This document shows positions 34,963 through 42,605 of a DNA stretch of 64,000 bases, in pieces; the stretch's first letter is position 1; the number at the start of each line of letters is the position of its first letter. The stretch covers positions 2,418,001 to 2,482,000 of the forward strand of contig JQNH01000001.1 in assembly GCA_000745135.1 (NCBI GenBank), in the 5' to 3' direction. The position numbers and the translations under genes were made by a program. The DNA is from Rhizobiales bacterium YIM 77505 (GTDB lineage Bacteria; Pseudomonadota; Alphaproteobacteria; Rhizobiales; Beijerinckiaceae). Under the pieces are notes generated by a model, which had not been told where the DNA came from, ran no database searches, and worked only from the letters and a program-made list of their open reading frames with translations.

Positions 34963-36438
34963 TCACCCGTGGTTCACCACGATCGTCTTCGACGCCGAGA
35001 ACTCGTAGAGGGCCTCGAAGCCCTTCTCCCGGCCATGACCCGATTTCTTGACGCCGCCGAAGGGCAGCTCGATGCCGCCGCCGGCGCCGTAGCCATTGAC
35101 GAAGACCTGGCCGCAGCGCATCGCCCGCGCCACGCGCATGGAGCGGCGCGCATCGCCCGTCCACACGCCGGCAACGAGGCCATAGGGCGTGCCGTTGGCG
35201 AGACGGATGGCGTCGGCCTCGTCCTCGAATGGGATGACGGAGAGCACCGGCCCGAACACCTCCTCGCAAGCCAGGTCGTTCGAGCGGGGCACCGGGCCGA
35301 AGAGCACGGGCTTCACGTAGTAGCCGCCCTCCGGCGCATCCTCCACGATCCGGCCCTCGGCGATCACCGGCACGCCGGCCTCCCGCGCTCGCCGGACGAA
35401 GCCCTCGACCCGCCGCCGCTGGCCTTCGTTGACCATGGCGCCGAGATCGAGGTCGCGGTCGTGCGGGCCTGCCGTCACCTTGGAGAAGAGCTCGCCCACG
35501 GCCGCGACCACCTCGTCATAGGCAGACCGCTCGACGAGCACGCGGCTTCCGGCCGAGCAGGTCTGGCCGCCGTTCTGGATGATCGCTTTGACGAGCACAG
35601 GCGCGGCCGCCTCAAGGTCCGCGTCGGCAAAGACGAGTTGCGGCGACTTGCCCCCGAGTTCCAGGGTGCAGCCGATATGGTTCCTGGCGGCCGCGGCCTG
35701 GACCAAGGCGCCGACCTCCGGACTGCCGGTGAATGAGATGAAGTCGATGCCCGGGTGGCTGGCGAGCGCCGCGCCCGCCTCCTCGCCAAGGCCCGACACG
35801 ACGTTGAGCGCCCCTTCGGGGAAGCCCACCTCCAGGGCGAGCTCCGCCATCCGGATGAGGCTCAAGCCTGCATCCTCGGCAGGCTTCACGACGCATGCAT
35901 TGCCGCAGGCGAGGGAGGCACCGACCGAGCGGCCGAAGATCTGCGCCGGGTAGTTCCACGGCACGATATGTCCGGTGACGCCGTGCGGATCGCGCACCAC
36001 GGCCACCGTGTAGCCGTTGAGGAAGGGGATCGTCTCGCCGTGCAGCTTGTCGGCGGCCGAACCATAGAACTCGAAATAGCGGGCCGTCGCCACCATGTCG
36101 GCGCGGCCCTGGCTCAGCGGCTTGCCGGTGTCCTGCGCTTCCAGCGCCCCGAGTTCGTCGACGCGCGCCGCGATCGCCTCGCCGAGCCTCATCAATAGAC
36201 GCCCTCGCTCGGTGGCGGTGAGCCGGCCCCAGGAACCGTCGAACGCGGCGCGCGCCGCCCTCACGGCCGCATCCACATCGGCCGCCCCGGAACGGGCGAT
36301 GGCCGCAAAGGGCGCTCCGTCCGAGGGGCAGATCACCGCGATGCTCCGCCCGTCCAGGGCAGCGACGCGCTTGCCGCCCACGACGTTGAAATAGAAGGGC
36401 TTGGCGGTCGTGCGCTGGTCGTTCAGCCGGTTCATGGG
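34963..36438 (-). CDS. NAD(P)-dependent aldehyde dehydrogenase (betaine aldehyde dehydrogenase-like)
   Basis: Oxidises an aldehyde to the carboxylic acid. Visible are IVPWNYPAQIFGRSVG (N-terminal cofactor region), the Glu-bearing LELGGKSPQLVFADADL near residue 255, and the catalytic Cys in NGGQTCSAGSRVLVE near 287. ATG 36438 (MNRLNDQRTTAKP) gives 491 residues, the usual length; an upstream ATG adds 12. With the SDR gene just downstream, a two-step alcohol-to-acid oxidation is a plausible joint role, not proven. Confidence 0.92.
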   Translation of the reverse strand, partial: PMNRLNDQRTTAKPFYFNVVGGKRVAALDGRSIAVICPSDGAPFAAIARSGAADVDAAVRAARAAFDGSWGRLTATERGRLLMRLGEAIAARVDELGALEAQDTGKPLSQGRADMVATARYFEFYGSAADKLHGETIPFLNGYTVAVVRDPHGVTGHIVPWNYPAQIFGRSVGASLACGNACVVKPAEDAGLSLIRMAELALEVGFPEGALNVVSGLGEEAGAALASHPGIDFISFTGSPEVGALVQAAAARNHIGCTLELGGKSPQLVFADADLEAAAPVLVKAIIQNGGQTCSAGSRVLVERSAYDEVVAAVGELFSKVTAGPHDRDLDLGAMVNEGQRRRVEGFVRRAREAGVPVIAEGRIVEDAPEGGYYVKPVLFGPVPRSNDLACEEVFGPVLSVIPFEDEADAIRLANGTPYGLVAGVWTGDARRSMRVARAMRCGQVFVNGYGAGGGIELPFGGVKKSGHGREKGFEALYEFSASKTIVVNHG

Positions 36439-36527
36439 CGCTTCCTTCAGGTACGACGCGACGGGGCGCCGCATGGATCCCCTCTTCTACATCCGCGGGA
36501 ACCCGTCCGGCCAGAGCTCGCGGGCGC

Positions 36528-37583
36528 TCACGCTTTGAGCCATGCGCGCAGAGCATCGGTGACGGGTCGCTCGAACCAGCGATGGAGGAGCATCGCCGCG
36601 CCGATGGAGGTGGCAAGCGCCAACGCCACGAACGCCCAGGGGGAGATGAGCGCCGCAACCCCGCTGGCGAGCGCCATCTCCCGCCCGGCCCGGATCGCGA
36701 AGGGATGGATGAGGTAGAGGGCATAGGAAGCATCGCCCACCCTCTCCCCAAGCCTCGCGAGCCGCCCTGCGGCGATCGCCCGCTCCTGCCCAAATGCGAC
36801 CGCCGCGACCAGCATCGCCGCCGGGACGCCGTAAACGAGCGCGCGCAGGCTGCCGGCCTCGCCCTGAAGGGGAGCGGCGACCGCGAGGAGGCCCATGCCG
36901 CCGAGCGCCAGGAGGAGACGCCCTCCTCGCGCGAACCGAACCCCTTCTCCATAGGCGAGCCCCAGGGCCATCCCATAGACGAATTCCAGGATGATGGGAT
37001 CGGTCCAGAAGCCGAGCGGCTCCGGCAGCGGGCCGAAGGCGCGCCCGGCCACGACGAGCGCCACAAGAGCGGCCATGACCGCGGCCACCGCCCGCCGTCG
37101 TGGCCAGACGACCGCGACCGAGAAGACGGCGTAGAAGAACATCTCGTAGTTCAGCGTCCAGCCAAGCCCGTAGAGGGGCTGGACGACCCCGTCGGGCCGG
37201 GGAACAGGAATGAACAGATAGGAGGCGATGACGGGCCACAGCCCCGGATAGTCGCTGTTGAGGACGGAGGGGGCGAGAAGCGCGATGGCAAGGAAGAGGG
37301 TCGTCACGGCCCAGTAGATCGGCACGATGCGCGCGATCCGCCGGCCTAAGAAAAGGGGCCGCGCCTCGGAACGGCCGAACAGGCGTCGGGAGGCATGGAC
37401 CATGATGAAGCCGGAGATGACGAAGAACACATCGACCCCCGCCTCCCAAGGGAAGGCGCGAAAAGGCACGAAATCCCGCCCGACGCGCGCCGCGATGGCC
37501 GCTGCGTCATGCTGGACATGGAGCATGGCGACGCTCAGCGCGGCGGCGGCGCGCAGGACCTGGACGGAAACGAGCTTGGACAA
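36528..37583 (-). CDS. OafA/YrhL-type membrane acyltransferase
   Basis: An integral membrane acyltransferase 3 family protein of 351 residues with about ten helices. The N-terminal signature VQVLRAAAALSVAMLHVQHD contains the conserved Arg and catalytic His; DVFFVISGFIMVHAS and NYEMFFYAVFSV follow. Such enzymes move acetyl or other acyl groups onto periplasmic sugars such as O-antigen or exopolysaccharide. Divergent from the SGNH hydrolase gene 75 bases away, a common functional pairing. Confidence 0.9.
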   Translation of the reverse strand: MSKLVSVQVLRAAAALSVAMLHVQHDAAAIAARVGRDFVPFRAFPWEAGVDVFFVISGFIMVHASRRLFGRSEARPLFLGRRIARIVPIYWAVTTLFLAIALLAPSVLNSDYPGLWPVIASYLFIPVPRPDGVVQPLYGLGWTLNYEMFFYAVFSVAVVWPRRRAVAAVMAALVALVVAGRAFGPLPEPLGFWTDPIILEFVYGMALGLAYGEGVRFARGGRLLLALGGMGLLAVAAPLQGEAGSLRALVYGVPAAMLVAAVAFGQERAIAAGRLARLGERVGDASYALYLIHPFAIRAGREMALASGVAALISPWAFVALALATSIGAAMLLHRWFERPVTDALRAWLKA

Positions 37584-37657
37584 GGCCTGAAGGTGAAAGG
37601 AACCAGCGGCCTCATAGCCGACTTTCCGGCCAATGCCACCGGTTCCGAGGTGTCGCG

Positions 37658-38296
37658 ATGTCCCACGTCGTCCTTCTCGGCGACTCCGTGTTCGACAATG
37701 GCGCCTATGTGCGCCCGGGCGAGCCTGACGTAGTCGCTCAGCTCCGCCGAAGGCTGCCGCCCGGCTGGCAGGCGACGCTGGCCGCCGTCGACGGGGCGGT
37801 GACGGCGAGCGTGCCGCGCCAGCTTACGCGAGTGCCAGCAGATGCGAGCCATCTCGTCGTCAGCGCGGGGGGAAACGATGCCCTCAGCCATATCGGCGTG
37901 CTGGAGGATAGTTCCCGCTCCATCGCGGACACGCTCAACCGGCTTGCCGGCATCGCCGGCGCCTTCGAGCAAAGCTATGCGGCCATGCTGGCGGAAGTGA
38001 AGGCGCGCCGGCTGCCGACGACGATCTGCACTATCTACAATCCCCGCTTCCCCGATCCCCGGCTGCAGAGGCTCGGGGTGACAGCCCTGACGCTGTTCAA
38101 CGACGCTATCCTCCGCCACGCCTTCAGGGGCGGCCTGCCCGTGATCGACCTGAGGCTCGTCTGCGATGAGGACGCGGATTATGCAAACCCCATCGAGCCT
38201 TCCGCGCGAGGCGGCGAGAAGATCGCAGCGGCCATCGCAAGGGTCGTGACAGATCACTCCTTCGAGAAAGGTCGATCGGCTGTGTTCGTCAGTTGA
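37658..38296 (+). CDS. SGNH/GDSL-family hydrolase
   Basis: A 212-residue esterase-like protein. The nucleophile Ser is in VLLGDSVFDNGAY (block I), and SAGGNDALSH supplies the Gly/Asn of blocks II-III. The usual C-terminal DxxH is not obvious: the corresponding region reads NPIEPSARGGEKIA, so the general base may be different or missing. No signal peptide is seen. The neighbouring acyltransferase 3 gene suggests a role with acylated glycans. Confidence 0.85.
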   Translation: MSHVVLLGDSVFDNGAYVRPGEPDVVAQLRRRLPPGWQATLAAVDGAVTASVPRQLTRVPADASHLVVSAGGNDALSHIGVLEDSSRSIADTLNRLAGIAGAFEQSYAAMLAEVKARRLPTTICTIYNPRFPDPRLQRLGVTALTLFNDAILRHAFRGGLPVIDLRLVCDEDADYANPIEPSARGGEKIAAAIARVVTDHSFEKGRSAVFVS

Positions 38297-38412
38297 ATGG
38301 CCGCCGCGCCGGCTCTAACGCACCGCCCCAAAATCGCTAAGCTTCACCTCCTCTTTTGCTGTTCGGAATGAACGGCTCAAGAGTGCTCATGCTCAGCTTG
38401 CATTGCGGTTGT

Positions 38413-38437
38413 GGAACCTGCCGCCAAGCCTGCCGTT
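38413..38437 (+). promoter_or_regulatory. EcfG (general stress sigma factor) promoter
   Basis: GGAAC (38413-38417), 16 bases, CGTT (38434-38437) fits the EcfG consensus exactly. It lies 67 bases before the DUF4142 gene start, in a 208-base intergenic region with no other feature. Confidence 0.78.
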
Positions 38438-38504
38438 GTCAGGCCGCAGAGCAAGCGGCGACGTTCCCTTTCGCCTCGCCGCCTTCCACACAAGAGGAGT
38501 GCGA

Positions 38505-39179
38505 ATGATGAGGAAGCCCATTGCACTTGCGGCCCTTCTCGCCGCGTCTGCGGCGGCTGCCCCGGCCCTTGCCCAGCAGGCGGTGGTGGCGGCGCCCGGC
38601 CCTGCCGTGGTGGCCGCGCCCGTGCCGGCCCCCGCCTTCCGGCAGATGGCGATGGCCGGCGACACCTTCGAGATCGAGTCGAGCCGGCTTGCCCTCGAGC
38701 GTTCGCGCAATCCGCGGGTGCGTGAATTCGCCGAGATGATGATCCAGCATCATTCGATGACCACCTCGGCCCTGAACGGCGGCACGCCGGTGGCCGGCGG
38801 CGCGCTCGGGGGCGCCGCGGCGGGCGCTATCGTCGGCGGAGTGGTCGGCGGACCCGTGGGCGCTGCGGTCGGCGCTGGCGTCGGTGCCACGGCTGGCGCG
38901 ACGGCGGATGTGGCGACCACCGCGGCCGTTCCGCGCTATGCGCCCGGCCCGACGCTCGATGCGCAGAAGGCCGACATGCTGAACCAGCTGGCGATGGCGA
39001 GCGGCCGCCAGTTCGACCGCCTCTATGGGCGCATGCAGCGGCAGGCCCATGAAGAGGCGATTGCCATGTACACGGCCTACGCCCAGGGCGGGACGGACCC
39101 GGCGCTGCGCAACTTCGCCCAGCAGGCGCTGCCGGTGCTGCAGGACCACTACGCCGAAGCGCGCCGTCTGCCGCGCTGA
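38505..39179 (+). CDS. DUF4142 family secreted protein with glycine-zipper insert
   Basis: Starts at ATG 38505 (or 38508) after GAGGAG. A signal peptide (KPIALAALLAASAAAAPALA) is followed by the first DUF4142 helices (MAGDTFEIESSRLALERSRN, then VREFAEMMIQHHSM). A block of about 45 Gly/Ala/Val residues follows (about 90-135; GGALGGAAAGAIVGGVVGGP is typical), and then the second helical half (DMLNQLAMASGRQFDRLYGR). The insert looks like a membrane-inserting glycine zipper. DUF4142 is a ferritin-like four-helix domain of unknown function, often stress-induced. Confidence 0.87.
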   Translation: MMRKPIALAALLAASAAAAPALAQQAVVAAPGPAVVAAPVPAPAFRQMAMAGDTFEIESSRLALERSRNPRVREFAEMMIQHHSMTTSALNGGTPVAGGALGGAAAGAIVGGVVGGPVGAAVGAGVGATAGATADVATTAAVPRYAPGPTLDAQKADMLNQLAMASGRQFDRLYGRMQRQAHEEAIAMYTAYAQGGTDPALRNFAQQALPVLQDHYAEARRLPR

Positions 39180-39203
39180 TGCTGCTTTGGCTCACCATAG
39201 GGA

Positions 39204-39226
39204 GCGGCGGGCGTTCGGCTCGCCGC
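39204..39226 (+). terminator. Probable terminator after the DUF4142 gene
   Basis: GCGGCGGGC and GCTCGCCGC (39204-39212, 39218-39226) pair over nine bases with one G-T, loop GTTCG, followed by the pyrimidine-rich GTCCCTTCTC. It sits between convergent genes. The weak T-run makes it a moderate call. Confidence 0.5.
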
Positions 39227-39248
39227 GTCCCTTCTCACCCGGACCTCC

Positions 39249-40550
39249 CTATTGCGCCAGCCTGACTTGGCCGCTCGGCACGAGCCCGTTCGGCACCGGC
39301 ACGTCGGTCTGGTTGTAGTTGCTGTTCAGCACGAGATGCGGCTGCTGGAATAGCTGGAGACGGCTCACGATCACAGCGGTCCAGGCGGACTGGTCCGCTA
39401 CCGGCTGGCTCGAGTCGACGACGAATTCTCCCTTCGGGACATAAATGGTCCCGATCAGCGTGTTGGCGTAGTTGCTGGTGATGATATAGCGCCGGGTCTG
39501 CTCCGCGTTCGGATCGCCCCAGAAGAGCACGCCCGCCATCGGCCCGTCGCGAGGCGCGCCCAGGTTCACGCGCACATTGCTCAGGAATTGGAAATACGCG
39601 TTCTTGCCCGTGAAGTAGAAGCCGACATTGCGGCCATAGACGTCCGCGTTCGAGTCGAGCCGAAGCTGTCCATCCTTCATGACATAGACGCCGGGGCTCA
39701 GCGTGACCTTGGCGTTCGCCCCGATGTGAAGCCCGCCGCAATAGGTGCCCGGCTCCAGGATGTAAGTCCCGTCGGTGTCGATACGCTTGTTGGTGTAGCG
39801 ACACATCGCGTCGATGGGCGGCGGCTGGCGGCCGGCCAGGGGGTCGGGCGTCGCGGGGCAATCCGTGAGCCGCCGGCCCTGATAATTCGCCGAGCCGCCG
39901 ACAAACCCACCCGCCGAGCAGATGAGCTGGGTCGAGGCCACCACCGCATTGCTCTCGGACCGCACGCCGCGGCTGCTGACCGAGTTCGAATAGATCGCGC
40001 AGCCATTGGCCGTGAGCTTCGCGTTCGAGTCGAGGCGGATCGTGTCGCCGTCCCTCGGTTCGAGGGCGACGACGCAGATCTTGGTGGCATTGCCTGAGAG
40101 GCGGGCGATGGCTTTGACCTGAATCTCCGTCGACGGCAGGCTCATGGCCTTGCCGAGGAGGCTCGACACCGTCTCGTTGATGAGGACCTGCACGGCGGTT
40201 CGCTGCTCGACCACGTCGGCGACGATGGTGGCGGTCGTTTGCGGGTCGGCCCCCTCCCGCAGCGCGGACGTGGCGACTGTCCGGGCCACGCTCGCGACAC
40301 GGCCATCGTCGGCGGTCGCGATCTTGAGCTCCTGGGCGGCGGCGAGGGCCGCCGTGTCGGCCGCCTTCTGCAGCTGGGAGCGGCGGGCGGCGAGGGAACT
40401 GTATTCGACGGCGGCGGCGGAGCCGATCAGGAGAACCGGCAGCGCAAGACCGAAGGCGACCATCACGCCTCCGCCCTCATCCCGCCAAGAACGCCGCCTT
40501 CTCACGCCCACGATCGGTCTTATCCTTTGGGCATCGCTTATAGGCGGCAA
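39249..40550 (-). CDS. TadG/TadE-type pilus-assembly-like protein
   Basis: A 433-residue protein with one N-terminal helix (GGGVMVAFGLALPVLLIGSA, then AAVEYSSLAARRSQLQKAAD), the TadE/G-type prepilin-like anchor in which the region outside the membrane follows. The rest is a large Thr/Asn/Gly-rich extracytoplasmic domain with beta-repeat character (IGANAKVTLSPGVYVMKDGQ and related stretches). No other tad or cpa genes are in the window, so it may act apart from a Flp pilus. The start could be slightly downstream. Confidence 0.82.
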   Translation of the reverse strand: MPPISDAQRIRPIVGVRRRRSWRDEGGGVMVAFGLALPVLLIGSAAAVEYSSLAARRSQLQKAADTAALAAAQELKIATADDGRVASVARTVATSALREGADPQTTATIVADVVEQRTAVQVLINETVSSLLGKAMSLPSTEIQVKAIARLSGNATKICVVALEPRDGDTIRLDSNAKLTANGCAIYSNSVSSRGVRSESNAVVASTQLICSAGGFVGGSANYQGRRLTDCPATPDPLAGRQPPPIDAMCRYTNKRIDTDGTYILEPGTYCGGLHIGANAKVTLSPGVYVMKDGQLRLDSNADVYGRNVGFYFTGKNAYFQFLSNVRVNLGAPRDGPMAGVLFWGDPNAEQTRRYIITSNYANTLIGTIYVPKGEFVVDSSQPVADQSAWTAVIVSRLQLFQQPHLVLNSNYNQTDVPVPNGLVPSGQVRLAQ

Positions 40551-40757
40551 AACTTTCCGAATCGCGAAGACTCAATCGGGCAAGAAACGGCGTGCCGTTT
40601 AGAAATTCGCAATCGCCCTCCCGGCGTTGTTCGCCGAGTTCACTTCGGCTTGCCTGCCGATCTCTTCACATCACTGGAACGTCCTTCGCGAGCGCGGCCT
40701 TGCCGCCCCTCGCCTGCCGTCGTATCGCCAAGGCCGACGAAGCACGAGCACGGTGGA
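40551..40757. other. Divergent intergenic region between the TadG-like gene and purU
   Basis: No gene supported. The purU-proximal part contains GGAAC at about 40676, but the matching -10 position reads CCTT, not CGTT, so I do not call an EcfG promoter here. No recognisable riboswitch fold was found by eye. Confidence 0.3.
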
Positions 40758-41600
40758 ATGCGCGAGTTCATCCTCACCCTCTCCTGCCCCGACCGGATCG
40801 GCATCGTGGCGGCCGTGGCCGGCTTCTTGGCCGAGCGGCAGGGCAACATCCTGGCGAGCGCCCAGTTCGACGACCGGCTCTCCGACCGCTTCTTCATGCG
40901 GGTCCATTTCGCGATCGAGGCCGAATCTGAGGCCCTGTCCCGGGAGTTCGCCGCCGTGGCGGAGCGCTTCAGCATGGAATGGCAGCTTGCGGACGCCGCC
41001 GCGCGGCCGCGGCTGCTCATCCTGGTGTCGAAGTTCGGCCATTGCCTCAACGACCTCCTCTATCGCTACGGCAGCGGACTTCTGAAGGCCGACATCGCGG
41101 CGGTGGTCTCCAATCACCGGGACTTCTATCGCCTCGCCGCCAACTACGACGTGCCCTTCCACTATCTGCCGGTGACGCGTGAGACCAAGCCCGCCCAGGA
41201 GCAGAAGCTTCTGCAGATCGTTGAGGAGGAGCGGATCGACTGCGTGATTCTCGCCCGCTACATGCAGGTGCTGTCGCCGGACCTGTGCCGCATCCTCGAG
41301 GGCCGCGCCATCAACATCCACCATTCCTTCCTGCCGAGCTTCAAGGGGGCGCAGCCCTACACGCAGGCCCATGCCCGGGGCGTGAAGCTGATCGGCGCCA
41401 CCGCACATTACGTGACGGCGGATCTCGACGAAGGGCCGATCATCGAACAGGACGTGATCCGGGTCGACCACACCATGACCCCCGACGACCTCACCGCGGC
41501 GGGCCGCGACGTGGAATGCGCGGTGCTCGCCCGCGCCGTGCGCTTTCACATCGAGCGACGGGTGCTGCTCAACGGCAACCGGACGGTGGTGTTCCGGTAA
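40758..41600 (+). CDS. purU: Formyltetrahydrofolate deformylase
   Basis: Hydrolyses 10-formyl-THF to formate and THF, balancing one-carbon pools. An N-terminal ACT domain (FILTLSCPDRIGIVAAVAGF) regulates the enzyme. The C-terminal formyltransferase-type domain carries the catalytic residues in INIHHSFLPSFKGAQPY and GATAHYVTADLDEGPIIEQD. ATG 40758 with GGTGGA upstream gives the normal 280 residues; the open frame extends further but unlike the family. The formate produced could be consumed by the formate dehydrogenase encoded at 58-64 kb. Confidence 0.96.
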   Translation: MREFILTLSCPDRIGIVAAVAGFLAERQGNILASAQFDDRLSDRFFMRVHFAIEAESEALSREFAAVAERFSMEWQLADAAARPRLLILVSKFGHCLNDLLYRYGSGLLKADIAAVVSNHRDFYRLAANYDVPFHYLPVTRETKPAQEQKLLQIVEEERIDCVILARYMQVLSPDLCRILEGRAINIHHSFLPSFKGAQPYTQAHARGVKLIGATAHYVTADLDEGPIIEQDVIRVDHTMTPDDLTAAGRDVECAVLARAVRFHIERRVLLNGNRTVVFR

Positions 41601-41603
41601 CCC

Positions 41604-42530
41604 TCAGGCATCGAGAAAGCGCTCGACCTCGTCCCGCCGCGGGATGGGGGCGACGGCACCCTGTCCGAGGGTGGACAGAGCCGCAGCCGCGTTGGCATAA
41701 GCCGCGGCCTCGAACGGATCGCCATGGCGCAGCCACTCGGCGAGGAAGGCCCCGGTGAAGGTGTCGCCGGCTCCGGTCGCGTCGACAGGCGTCACCTTCT
41801 TCGCAGGGATGACGGCGCGTGCCTCGGCCGTGGCGACCAGAGTGCCCTCCCCGCCCATGGTGAGCGCCACGATCCGGGAACCGAGACGGAGATAAAAGTC
41901 GCAGATGGCCTCCGGCGCATCGAGACCGGTGAGCTGCCGGGCATCGTCGATGGAAGGCCGCGCGATGTCGGCAAGTCCTGCGGCGGCGTTGATCACCGCC
42001 CGCGCGCGGTCGAGCGGCCACAGGCGAAGACGCAGATTGGTGTCGTAGCTCACCGCCACTCCGTTCGCCTTGGCGTGGTGGATGGCGGCAAAGCCCGCAT
42101 CGGCGCAGGACGTCGACACCGCCTGGCTGATGCCGGAGAGGTGGAACACCCGCGCCTTGGCGATGAGGTCGAGGGGCATCTCGTCGGGGGTGACAAGGCT
42201 CGCCGCCGAACCCGCCCGATAATAGCTGAACAGGTGCCCTTCGGGGCCGTAGGAGATGAAGTAGATGCCGGTCCGGCCGCCCTTGCGTGTGATCACCCGC
42301 GAGCGGTCAACTCCTTCCTCGTCCCACAGCCTGAGGAATTCCTGCCCGAAGGCGTCGTCGCCCACGGCCGTCACATAGGCGACCCTCACCCCCTGCCGGG
42401 CCGCGGCAATCGCGGCGTTCGACGAGTCCCCGCCGTGACCCGGCAGATAAAGGCGTTCACCGCCGCGCTCGACCTCGGCGAACTCCATGAGCGGCTCCCC
42501 GAAGGAGACGATATCGAGGGTTTTCGTCAT
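41604..42530 (-). CDS. PfkB-family sugar kinase (2-keto-3-deoxygluconate kinase-like)
   Basis: A ribokinase-fold kinase of 308 residues. Signature 1 is PGHGGDSSNAAIAAARQGVR near residue 30, and signature 2 with the catalytic Asp is VDATGAGDTFTGAFLAEWL near residue 245. GEPLMEFAE at the N-terminus and the FSYYRAGSAAS segment are typical of KDG kinases (KdgK). The substrate is therefore probably 2-keto-3-deoxygluconate, which would link to UxaA-type dehydration of hexonates, but other sugar acids or fructose are possible. Confidence 0.88.
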   Translation of the reverse strand: MTKTLDIVSFGEPLMEFAEVERGGERLYLPGHGGDSSNAAIAAARQGVRVAYVTAVGDDAFGQEFLRLWDEEGVDRSRVITRKGGRTGIYFISYGPEGHLFSYYRAGSAASLVTPDEMPLDLIAKARVFHLSGISQAVSTSCADAGFAAIHHAKANGVAVSYDTNLRLRLWPLDRARAVINAAAGLADIARPSIDDARQLTGLDAPEAICDFYLRLGSRIVALTMGGEGTLVATAEARAVIPAKKVTPVDATGAGDTFTGAFLAEWLRHGDPFEAAAYANAAAALSTLGQGAVAPIPRRDEVERFLDA

Positions 42531-42605
42531 TGGGTTTCGCTCGTGATCTTGCTTGAAGGTGCGCCGCTGCGGGGCAATGCGGCTTGGTGGATTTGAGGCA
42601 TCCCT

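Noticed and set aside
40676-40702. GGAAC before purU as an EcfG promoter
   Set aside because: The -10 position reads CCTT instead of CGTT at the allowed spacing.
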